From: JAURFX01 sp038125265 | GTDB taxonomy: Bacteria > Pseudomonadota > Gammaproteobacteria > Steroidobacterales > Rariloculaceae | Assembly (NCBI GenBank): GCA_038125265.1 | Contig: JAYPDM010000031.1 | Span: 1-11,121 of the forward strand | Length of the DNA: 11,121 nt | Direction: 5' to 3' | Shown here: piece by piece, positions 1 to 5,930 of the stretch | Layout of the letters: each line of letters opens with the position of its first letter | Position numbering within the stretch: position 1 is the stretch's first letter | The notes under the pieces: generated by a model | The model's database searches: none | Told to the model about the DNA's origin: nothing | Seen by the model: only the letters and a program-made list of their open reading frames with translations | Translations under genes and position numbers: made by a program

Positions 1-5
1 TAGAA

Positions 6-23
6 ATAAACTACGTAGTTTAT
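6..23. repeat. 18-bp perfect palindrome, possible operator
   Basis: The sequence ATAAACTACGTAGTTTAT reads identically on both strands, with two 9-base half sites and no spacer. It lies in AT-rich intergenic DNA just beyond a leftward terminator-like hairpin, and no gene is visible on either side of it within the window edge. A palindrome this long could be a binding site for a dimeric regulator of a gene to the left of the window. A cruciform or chance origin cannot be excluded. No known operator consensus was recognised. Confidence 0.4.
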
Positions 24-51
24 GTGGCTTCATACCAAAGTAATCATCCAC

Positions 52-83
52 AAAAAAAGCAGCCCCAAACTAAGAGCCGCCTT
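52..83 (-). terminator. Rho-independent terminator-like hairpin reading leftward
   Basis: Read on the - strand, GCGGCTC (80-74) can pair with GGGCTGC (65-59) across an 8-base loop, using two G-U wobbles within the stem. Further A-U and G-U pairs can extend the base, and seven T follow directly (58-52). The G-U pairs become A-C mismatches on the + strand, and there is no + strand T-tract, so the structure acts only leftward. No - strand gene ends here: the nearest rightward gene is on the + strand. It may end an unrecognised small RNA or be left over from a lost gene. Confidence 0.5.
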
Positions 84-221
84 AACGAAAAATGTACTCC
101 CAAAATAAAAAATGAAGAAATAAAAAATATACTTTTTTTCAGTAAAAGTTAGAATTTGTAACCTTTAAACAACATGAAAATTTTATTATGATTTTTCAAT
201 GGCTTACATGTTTAAATACAG

Positions 222-241
222 TATAAAAATAACCCAAGGGA
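222..241 (+). promoter_or_regulatory. Candidate -10 box and ribosome binding site for the exported FAH-like gene
   Basis: TATAAA at 222-227 is a plausible -10 element, but no convincing -35 sits 16-18 bases upstream. AAGGGA at 236-241 is a good Shine-Dalgarno sequence 7 bases before the ATG at 249 and supports that start. If the -10 is real, the leader would be only about 15 bases long, with the ribosome binding site near its 5' end. The flanking DNA is so AT-rich that the -10 could be fortuitous; the ribosome binding site is the firmer half. Confidence 0.4.
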
Positions 242-248
242 CACCCGT

Positions 249-1115
249 ATGAAGCCACTTCTACTCATTGCCTTCCTATTTACAAGTCTTAGCCCCCTGC
301 TCGCGCAAGAATGCTCAGAGTCAACATGGATTCATGATTTTGAGGAGGCATGGGATACCAGGGGTCAGATTGACAATCTTGACTGCTACCGTAACCTCAT
401 CAATGACATGGACCAGGCGCGGACCATTCGTGCAAGCATATGGGAACTCTTAGATACCAAACTCCCAAGGATCGGCTATAAGGTGGTGGGACTTGATCCG
501 ATTAATGCGGCCCTCGATGGGGTCGATCGGCCCATGGTGGGAGCCCTCTACGAGGGGATGATGATGATGAGCGGTGATCCGTTCTCACTGTCGTCCGCGC
601 AGGTCATCATTACCGAGCCTGATTTTTTAGTCACCGTGAAGGATCCCAGGATCATGCAGGCGACGACACTCCTCGAGGCGCTGCCCTATCTAGATCGGGT
701 CTATGCCTTCATCGAGACGCTTGCCCCAACCTTTGTCAACAACCCTGCCAATGCCTATCTTATGCACTCAGCAAATATTATGGCAAGGTGGGGGGTGATC
801 GGAGAGAGCGTTCAGGTTGAGAACAGCCAAGCATTTTTGGATAGCCTTGAGAGCATGCGCGTTACTTTTTTTGATCAAGACGGAAACATACTCGCCGACC
901 AGCCGGGATCCTACCTTGGCGAGAACCCCCTCAATGGCGTGATGGTCGTCATTGACGAGTTAAGACGCGAGGGGTTGAGTTTGAGCGCGGGAGATGTCAT
1001 TAGTTCGGGTTCTTATATGCCACCGATCCTGGTGACCGAGCCCGTGACCTACACGACCCGCTACGAGGGCATCGGCGGTCAAGACATCTCGGTCTCGACC
1101 ACCTTTATACCCTAA
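249..1115 (+). CDS. Exported FAH/2-keto-4-pentenoate hydratase-like protein
   Basis: A 288-residue protein with an N-terminal hydrophobic segment (residues 3-19) ending in SPLLAQ, which fits a Sec signal peptide cleaved near residues 19-20. The mature part resembles 2-keto-4-pentenoate hydratases (MhpD/HpcG type) of the FAH superfamily. It has RIGYKVVG at 74-81, TEPDF at 122-126, an FIETL segment at 154-158, NPLNG at 226-230 and AGDVISSGSYMPP at 247-259. In the cytoplasmic family an ExE pair and a later Glu bind the divalent metal; here the likely equivalents are E123, D125 and E156. Known relatives act in the cytoplasm on meta-cleavage products, so an exported version is unusual. C22 and C46 lie in the mature N-terminal part and could form a disulfide. 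The substrate is unknown. The start is supported by a Shine-Dalgarno sequence. The gene converges on the next one with 3 bp between stop codons. The family assignment comes from motif memory. Confidence 0.7.
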   Translation: MKPLLLIAFLFTSLSPLLAQECSESTWIHDFEEAWDTRGQIDNLDCYRNLINDMDQARTIRASIWELLDTKLPRIGYKVVGLDPINAALDGVDRPMVGALYEGMMMMSGDPFSLSSAQVIITEPDFLVTVKDPRIMQATTLLEALPYLDRVYAFIETLAPTFVNNPANAYLMHSANIMARWGVIGESVQVENSQAFLDSLESMRVTFFDQDGNILADQPGSYLGENPLNGVMVVIDELRREGLSLSAGDVISSGSYMPPILVTEPVTYTTRYEGIGGQDISVSTTFIP

Positions 1116-1118
1116 AGA

Positions 1119-2027
1119 TTAATGCGCGTGTGCCAGGCTCTGGTAGGCGAGTCGGGTAAAGTTTTCACCGTTCATGAAGCCGCCTCCCCACTGCTCGTGG
1201 TAGTCTGACATCGGGTCCCTGGCGACCACCTCGTCCTCGGAGAGCTGTTGCAGGATCAATGCATTGATTCGATTGCGTGCTGTCATCATCATGTTCAGAT
1301 AGGTCTCGAGGTCGGCAGGTGTCGCGAGCGGTCCGTGCCCAGGGATGATTCTGGTGTCATCATTGACAAAGGGTAGGCTAAGTACCTGACTGACTGCCCT
1401 GATGTAGCCGTCAAGAGTACCCTCGCTCGAGACGTCAACAAACGGATAGAAACCATTAAAGAACACATCGCCCATGTGAATTATATTTTTCTCAGGATAA
1501 GTCACAATCGCATCGCCGTCGGTGTGGGCATTTTCAACATGAAAGATTCTGACCTCGGTGTCATTCCAATAGAAATTGATCTCCTCTGAAAAGGTCACGA
1601 CAGGGAGCGCGCCTTCGGGTGATGCAGGAATCGTCTGATTGAAGATCGCCCTAAACTGATCCGTGCTGAGTCGTTGTCGGACGTTCTCATGGGCAACGAT
1701 CAGGGCACCCGTTGCGCCGATGTTCTCATTGCCGCCGGTATGATCGCCATGAAAGTGCGTATTAATGAGAAACCGAATATCCTGGTCGGTCACCTCAGCG
1801 ATCGCGGCTAATATCTTATCGCTCATAGGGGCGTACTGATCGTCGACCAGGAACGCACCGTCATCCCCCACCGAGAGTGAGAGATTGCCGCCCGCGCCGA
1901 CGAGCATGTATAGATCCTCGGCCACTTCCGTGGTCTGTATCTGCACCTGCGAGAAGTCCATCTGCGCGTGCGCCGAAAAAGCAAAAAGGCTTAGCGCTAT
2001 CATCGTTATATTTTTTAAGTCGTTCAT
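1119..2027 (-). CDS. Exported metallo-beta-lactamase-fold hydrolase
   Basis: A 302-residue protein. The N-terminal ITMIALSLFAFSAHAQ is a Sec signal peptide, probably cut after SAHA. The MBL zinc signature HFHGDH is at residues 91-96, with further candidate ligands H168 (in AHTDGD), D187 (in HMGDVFF) and H231 (in IPGHGP). The full two-zinc set of the superfamily therefore appears present and the enzyme is likely active. Many periplasmic relatives hydrolyse lactones, thioesters or beta-lactams; this sequence does not say which substrate applies. I start at 2027 rather than the in-frame ATG at 2063, because AGGAG precedes 2027 by 5 bases and the extra 12 residues would spoil the signal peptide. 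The ribosome binding site overlaps the stop codon of the upstream propeller gene, so the pair is surely cotranscribed. Resistance function is not implied. Confidence 0.85.
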   Translation of the reverse strand: MNDLKNITMIALSLFAFSAHAQMDFSQVQIQTTEVAEDLYMLVGAGGNLSLSVGDDGAFLVDDQYAPMSDKILAAIAEVTDQDIRFLINTHFHGDHTGGNENIGATGALIVAHENVRQRLSTDQFRAIFNQTIPASPEGALPVVTFSEEINFYWNDTEVRIFHVENAHTDGDAIVTYPEKNIIHMGDVFFNGFYPFVDVSSEGTLDGYIRAVSQVLSLPFVNDDTRIIPGHGPLATPADLETYLNMMMTARNRINALILQQLSEDEVVARDPMSDYHEQWGGGFMNGENFTRLAYQSLAHAH

Positions 2028-2032
2028 TGTTT

Positions 2033-2037
2033 CTCCT
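2033..2037 (-). promoter_or_regulatory. Ribosome binding site deciding the MBL hydrolase start
   Basis: On the - strand, AGGAG sits 5 bases before the ATG at 2027 and shares bases with the TAG stop of the propeller gene. This fixes the start of the hydrolase and suggests translational coupling between the two genes. Confidence 0.75.
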
Positions 2038-3325
2038 ATTCTCCGGTATACCTTAAAATCCATATACCTTGGTTCTTGTGGCTTACATAAATATACCCTC
2101 TCGTGTCAACGAGCACATCCTCACTCTGTGCCACGAGCGCGCCCCTTGGGAGCGGCCCTCGACGCTCAGTCGGGTCAGGTGGCAAGAACCATCCGACCTC
2201 CTGTGGGTTTCGTGCGACCGAGATGTCATAGACACGTAAGCCCGCATTAAAGTAGGTCAAGTATAAGAGGTCATCTTGCTGCTTAACCAGCGGGTTGTAT
2301 TGCAGTTCATTTTGATTATGGGGACCAAACCTTCCACCCTTTGAACAAAAATAATCCAGGGGCTCGCCCTCTGGAGGCTGAGGAAGCGGAAGATTCGATA
2401 TTAATCTTGGGCTGGAAAGATCACTGATATCAACGAGCCCCGCAAAGTTTAATGCCTCATTGCACTCCTCGTTTATCGCCTCGCTGTTCACTAATAATAG
2501 ATCACGCTCCAGGTATGGTAATACGGTATGCACGGAAAGGTGCGTCGGGCCAAATAGCGGACCAAAGTCTAGGCGGCTGATCTCTCTAATATTAGAGTAA
2601 TCTGAGACATCGGCGATGATCGCACCAGCTCCACCAAAGGATAGGAAAGCAGTGTCGCCTCGGATCTGGGCTGGGCCATGGAGACGCGCCTGATCGTAGG
2701 GTACCTCATCCACCTCTGCCATGCCCTCGGGAGCAAATCTTCCCACCTCGACTGGATGTGATGGATCCGAAATATCTACGACCTGGTAAACATCACCGTT
2801 GTAGCCGGGGAGTCCAGATGCTAAGTGAACCAAATCGCCACCAGGGTAACCGTTACGGTGGGTGCCACCTCCTGTGATAAAGCGGCCGATCACCTCAGGA
2901 TTGTATGGATCATCCAGGCTCCAAATCAGTATCGCCTCCTCGGCATGCGCTCGATCAGGGTCGCCACCCCAACCCCTTGAGAGCTGATCATAGGAGGTGA
3001 TTAATTTGTCATCGGCCAGATCGATCTGCCATGAGGAGGTATTGTCAGCGCCAGGTATAAATTTTAAGGTTAATGGGTCAGCGGGATCGGTGACGTCAAA
3101 GATAGACCAACCACGATGGAAAAAATTAGATGTATACATGAGCCATCTTCCCTCGTGCTCATATAACGTGAGCTTAAAAGGCGATGAGTCAGCGGCATCG
3201 ATGTAACCGACAACCTCCATGTTTTCAAATCGAGCGCCTTCAGGTATTGGATCTGCAATAAGAGTTGCACTGAAGAGCGTATACAGAATTAAAGTAGTCA
3301 ATCGCTTCAAAGCTTTACCCCCCAT
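2036..3325 (-). CDS. Exported LVIVD-repeat beta-propeller protein
   Basis: A 429-residue protein (from the ATG at 3325) with a signal peptide, LKRLTTLILYTLFSATLIA at residues 6-24. The rest is a series of degenerate repeats of the LVIVD type, in which a hydrophobic strand leads into D-[IV]-[ST]-D-P-x-x-P: WSIFDVTDPADP near 73-84, ILIWSLDDPYNP near 132-143, VYQVVDISDPSHP near 179-191, AGLVDISDLSSP near 295-306 and AGLRVYDISVARNP near 361-374. Such repeats build a periplasmic or surface beta-propeller, usually of unknown function. Conserved-looking His-rich turns (GGGTHRNGYPGG, FGPTHLSVH, FGPHNQNE) could bind a ligand or metal. The start is uncertain: TTG at 3349 extends the frame, and TTG at 3310 is preceded by a G-run 7 bases away and gives a neater signal peptide. 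The gene lies 8 bases before the MBL hydrolase and 56 bases after suyZ. Confidence 0.8.
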   Translation of the reverse strand: MGGKALKRLTTLILYTLFSATLIADPIPEGARFENMEVVGYIDAADSSPFKLTLYEHEGRWLMYTSNFFHRGWSIFDVTDPADPLTLKFIPGADNTSSWQIDLADDKLITSYDQLSRGWGGDPDRAHAEEAILIWSLDDPYNPEVIGRFITGGGTHRNGYPGGDLVHLASGLPGYNGDVYQVVDISDPSHPVEVGRFAPEGMAEVDEVPYDQARLHGPAQIRGDTAFLSFGGAGAIIADVSDYSNIREISRLDFGPLFGPTHLSVHTVLPYLERDLLLVNSEAINEECNEALNFAGLVDISDLSSPRLISNLPLPQPPEGEPLDYFCSKGGRFGPHNQNELQYNPLVKQQDDLLYLTYFNAGLRVYDISVARNPQEVGWFLPPDPTERRGPLPRGALVAQSEDVLVDTRGYIYVSHKNQGIWILRYTGE

Positions 3326-3381
3326 AAAACTAAAACTCAATCGTACCAAATGAGAAAGTTAATAACTATCTGAAAATAAAC

Positions 3382-4323
3382 TTAGTTTACCTGTGTCATC
3401 ACGTATGTGAGAGTCACAGCCACAACCATAATCCAAAGCGTCAATGACTGTAATACGAAGGCGCCCTTTATATTTTTTATGGTCTCTCGCGTACACTCGG
3501 TTCCTACAAAAAATAAAGCGAGGACCAGAAATGCCCTTGACACGGATTTTGCAACATCAAAGGTTATGTCGGGCAAGATCTCAAAGCTCTTGATTAAAGT
3601 GCCCAATAAAGAGGCAAGGATAAAGAAGATGATAAAGAGCGGGATACTTACCTTGGTACCTTTTTCCTTATATAAAAAGCTAAAGATGATGGCCATGGGG
3701 ATTAGCCAGAGCGTCCTTCCTAGCTTTACGGTTGCTGCGATCGATGCGGCATTATCACTGTAGACGGCAGCTGTCGCTACTACCGAGCTAGTGTCATGGA
3801 TAGAGAGCGCAGACCAAACACCAAACTGAAGCTCACTCATCCCGAGCTGCTGACCTACCCATGGAAAAAGCAGGAGTGCGATCATATTAAAACCAAAAAT
3901 GATCGCAAGCGTTAGGGCTACCTGATCGGCCCTTGCCTTCATGATAGGCGCGAGCGTGACGACAGTAGTACCACCACAAATAGCTGTCCCTGTCGCAATC
4001 AGTCTTGCGATCGTGGATTCGACTCTAAACAGCTTTCCAAAAAATAAACCGAGTGATATGACCAGAACCACCAGTATCGCGACGACACCGATATAGTCCT
4101 TACTTAGAGTCCACATGCTAACAGCGTCGAGATTGAATCCAATCAATACGATAGCAGTCTGCAGGAGCAACTTGCCCCAATTTTTTCCTTTAGGGAATAA
4201 CTGTCGATTGAGAAAAACCGTAAGCGCAGCGCCAGAGGCTATCCCTAGCGCGGGACTTGATATGTATATGAGAAGGACTAGCCAAGCATATGAAAAGAGC
4301 TCGTATGTCCTTTCTTTGTACAA
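3382..4323 (-). CDS. suyZ: UPF0324/PSE-family putative sulfate (sulfite) exporter, SuyZ-like
   Basis: A 313-residue membrane protein with about nine to ten hydrophobic segments. It matches the YeiH/UPF0324 family (putative sulfate exporter, PSE) by GTAICGGTTVV at 112-122, SIHDTSSVVATA at 174-185 and KLGRTLWL at 200-207. Relatives such as TauZ/SuyZ are encoded with sulfonate-degrading enzymes and are proposed to expel the sulfite or sulfate released. It starts 6 bases after the stop of the suyB-like gene, which supports that role here. The start codon is TTG with no visible Shine-Dalgarno sequence, so translation probably depends on coupling to suyB. The N-terminus is shorter than in E. coli YeiH (about 349 residues), with one short leading hydrophobic stretch. 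The family is clear from the motifs; the transported ion is inferred from context. The symbol follows the Paracoccus gene and is tentative. Confidence 0.85.
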   Translation of the reverse strand: MYKERTYELFSYAWLVLLIYISSPALGIASGAALTVFLNRQLFPKGKNWGKLLLQTAIVLIGFNLDAVSMWTLSKDYIGVVAILVVLVISLGLFFGKLFRVESTIARLIATGTAICGGTTVVTLAPIMKARADQVALTLAIIFGFNMIALLLFPWVGQQLGMSELQFGVWSALSIHDTSSVVATAAVYSDNAASIAATVKLGRTLWLIPMAIIFSFLYKEKGTKVSIPLFIIFFILASLLGTLIKSFEILPDITFDVAKSVSRAFLVLALFFVGTECTRETIKNIKGAFVLQSLTLWIMVVAVTLTYVMTQVN

Positions 4324-4329
4324 AAGAGT

Positions 4330-5502
4330 TTACGCGCTTCTATAGAGCTTGGTCATGACAAACTCGACATGACCCAGTGCCTCGGCCGCGGTAAGCGTCC
4401 CGTTTGCGGTGCGGATGATGCACTCCATCAGCTTGTCACCTGCCTCACTCATGCTCATCTCGCGCTTAACGATACCAGAGACATCGACGTCGATATGCTC
4501 GCCCATAGTGCGTACGGTCCTTGGGTTACCGGTAATCTTGATCACAGGCATAATCGGATTTCCGATGATGTTACCCTGTCCAGTTGGAAAGCAATGCACC
4601 ACGTAACCAGCGGCTGCCTGAATCGTATTACATTCTGCCGCTGCGGATGAGGTATCCATGAAATAGAGACCCGGTCCGCTCTTAGGGGCTTCTGCTGGGC
4701 CTAGCACATCGATGTACTTCACTTCCTTACCAATCTTTTGTAGGTTACCTAGAGCCTTCTCCTCGATGGTGGTCAGTCCACCGGCAATATTCCCTTTGGT
4801 AGGCTGACTGTCTGAGAGGTCTGAGGTCTTATAGGGCTCAACCACCTCGTCTTGGTAGGCCTGCCATGTTGCCATAAATTTTTCACCAATTTCAGGGCTG
4901 ATGGCTCTCTCTTTACAAAGATGCTCACCGCCTGTGATTTCAGTGGTCTCTCCAAAGCAGCCGTAGATACCTTTTGGGATCCATTTATCGTACATGTTCC
5001 CTACAGCAGGACACGCAGCAAGACCGGAGGTGGTATCTGATTCTCCGCACTTGGTTGCAACCCAAAGCTCAGAGATATCACATTCCTCTCTTAGCAGCCC
5101 TGACTTCATATGCACAAATTCTTTAGCCTTATGAGAGGCTGCTGCGATTGTCGCGATGTCTCCATGCTGCTCGATTGAAAAGCCTGCTACGGGCTTACCG
5201 GTTTCGGCAATGCCATCGACTATCTTTTTTGTCCAATCCGGCTCAATACCAATGACAACACATGCTGCAATATTAGGATTCGCACCGGTACCGATGATGG
5301 TTCTAAAGTGAAGATCTAAGTCTTCTCCAAATTGGAGCCTGCCGTATGAGTGCGGCAATGCTATCGTGCCTTTAATATTATTCGCGACGGCCTCGCAGGC
5401 AGCATTTGAAATGTCATCAACTGGCAGTATGGCAACATAATTTCTTACACCGACACGATTATTCTCTCTCCTGAAACCAAAAAAACTATCTAAGTTACTC
5501 AT
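4330..5502 (-). CDS. suyB: (R)-3-sulfolactate sulfo-lyase large subunit (UxaA/altronate dehydratase fold)
   Basis: A 390-residue protein of the altronate/galactarate dehydratase C-terminal family, shown by GFRRENNRVGVRN at 9-21, KCGESDTTSG at 151-160, GETTEITGGEHL at 184-195 and FPTGQGNIIGNP at 305-316. In sugar-acid dehydratases this domain usually follows a fused SAF domain in a protein of about 500 residues. Here the SAF domain is a separate gene just upstream, as in SuyAB, whose subunits are about 8 and 42 kDa. SuyAB eliminates sulfite from (R)-3-sulfolactate, giving pyruvate, in the cytoplasm. A UPF0324 exporter next door makes sulfo-lyase more likely than altronate or galactarate dehydratase, but two-subunit sugar-acid dehydratases of this family exist, so the substrate is an inference. 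The ATG at 5502 follows the suyA stop by 6 bases, and AGGTGG at the end of suyA can serve as the ribosome binding site. Confidence 0.85.
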   Translation of the reverse strand: MSNLDSFFGFRRENNRVGVRNYVAILPVDDISNAACEAVANNIKGTIALPHSYGRLQFGEDLDLHFRTIIGTGANPNIAACVVIGIEPDWTKKIVDGIAETGKPVAGFSIEQHGDIATIAAASHKAKEFVHMKSGLLREECDISELWVATKCGESDTTSGLAACPAVGNMYDKWIPKGIYGCFGETTEITGGEHLCKERAISPEIGEKFMATWQAYQDEVVEPYKTSDLSDSQPTKGNIAGGLTTIEEKALGNLQKIGKEVKYIDVLGPAEAPKSGPGLYFMDTSSAAAECNTIQAAAGYVVHCFPTGQGNIIGNPIMPVIKITGNPRTVRTMGEHIDVDVSGIVKREMSMSEAGDKLMECIIRTANGTLTAAEALGHVEFVMTKLYRSA

Positions 5503-5508
5503 CTGTGC

Positions 5509-5796
5509 CTACCACCTTTTTGTTTTTAAATTATGTGTATGAATATGATCGCCTTTTGCGACATCTTGAACTATTTTGCCGATATCCTCGCCATACTTGA
5601 TGACGGTATCGCCCTCTTTAAAATCTTGCAATGCAACCTTATGACCTATCGGAATGTCATGATTGGTTTTTATAGTAAAGTCACTGTTATCCTCAGTGAC
5701 AACGCAAAAGAGATCGTTACCGGCCTCAACTCCTTCGACAACGACAACACCCACGTTGTCAGCTTTGTCGTGAACTATTAGATGTGGAACACTCAT
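5509..5796 (-). CDS. suyA: (R)-3-sulfolactate sulfo-lyase small subunit (SAF domain)
   Basis: A 95-residue protein made almost entirely of a SAF domain, the small domain found at the N-terminus of UxaA/GarD dehydratases. Diagnostic stretches are HDKADNVGVVV at 9-19, DIPIGHKVAL at 47-56, GDTVIKYGEDIG at 62-73 and GDHIHTHNLKTKRW at 82-95. In SuyAB the small subunit partners the large one to form the active sulfo-lyase releasing sulfite from (R)-3-sulfolactate. It is the first gene of the suyA-suyB-suyZ run. The ATG at 5796 is supported by AAAGGA five bases upstream. No sulfolactate dehydrogenase, sulfite oxidase, sulfonate importer or regulator gene lies in the window, so the rest of the pathway would have to be elsewhere. 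Confidence 0.85.
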   Translation of the reverse strand: MSVPHLIVHDKADNVGVVVVEGVEAGNDLFCVVTEDNSDFTIKTNHDIPIGHKVALQDFKEGDTVIKYGEDIGKIVQDVAKGDHIHTHNLKTKRW

Positions 5797-5801
5797 ATGA
5801 A

Positions 5802-5807
5802 TCCTTT
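5802..5807 (-). promoter_or_regulatory. Ribosome binding site of suyA
   Basis: AAAGGA on the - strand, 5 bases before the ATG at 5796. It is the strongest Shine-Dalgarno sequence among the three suy genes, as expected for the lead gene of a coupled operon. Confidence 0.7.
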
Positions 5808-5830
5808 AAAAATGAAAAAACGATTGTCAT

Positions 5831-5843
5831 ATTGTAATACAAT
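5831..5843. promoter_or_regulatory. Inverted-repeat operator candidate over the suy -10 box
   Basis: ATTGTAATACAAT is a perfect inverted repeat of two 6-base arms around one central base. One arm is the proposed -10 hexamer of the suy promoter, so a dimer bound here would block RNA polymerase. The TTGTAnTACAA core resembles sites of GntR/FCD-type repressors that control sugar-acid and hydroxy-acid genes, which would suit a sulfolactate-responsive regulator. No such regulator gene is in the window, so the link to a family is inference. Confidence 0.5.
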
Positions 5844-5858
5844 TTTTTTCAACATCAA
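5831..5858 (-). promoter_or_regulatory. Candidate sigma70 promoter of the suy operon
   Basis: On the - strand, TTGATG (5858-5853) and TACAAT (5836-5831) are separated by 16 bases and each differs from the -35 and -10 consensus at two positions or fewer. Transcription would begin near 5824 and give a leader of roughly 28 bases containing the suyA ribosome binding site. The spacer is A-rich. This is a match by eye in AT-rich DNA, but position and spacing are good. Confidence 0.5.
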
Positions 5859-5930
5859 CGCCATCATTTTAATTGTGTCTTCATGGGTTAGTTAAGCTAA
5901 AATGAGACTCCCGCATTTGATATCAGAACC

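Noticed and set aside
103..128. Direct repeat AAATAAAAAAT, two copies 15 bases apart
   Set aside because: Low-complexity A-rich DNA; two copies are expected by chance and do not make an array or origin.
164..216. Inverted repeats TTTAAAC/GTTTAAA and AACATG/CATGTT
   Set aside because: Short AT-rich arms with a loop of about 40 bases in a composition-biased stretch; no link to a promoter or terminator was evident.
1119..2027. Antibiotic-resistance beta-lactamase
   Set aside because: Only the general MBL zinc motifs are present. The superfamily is broad and the neighbours do not suggest resistance.
2028..2063. Upstream in-frame ATG for the MBL hydrolase
   Set aside because: It would overlap the propeller gene and add 12 residues before the signal peptide, while the ATG at 2027 has a strong ribosome binding site.
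1885..2250. Open + strand frame opposite the MBL hydrolase and propeller genes
   Set aside because: It spans the junction of two well-supported genes on the other strand, is rich in Arg, Pro and Cys in a way typical of antisense frames, and shows no family motif.
3407..3763. Open + strand frame opposite suyZ
   Set aside because: It is a shadow of a clear membrane protein gene, with no ribosome binding site and no recognisable domain.
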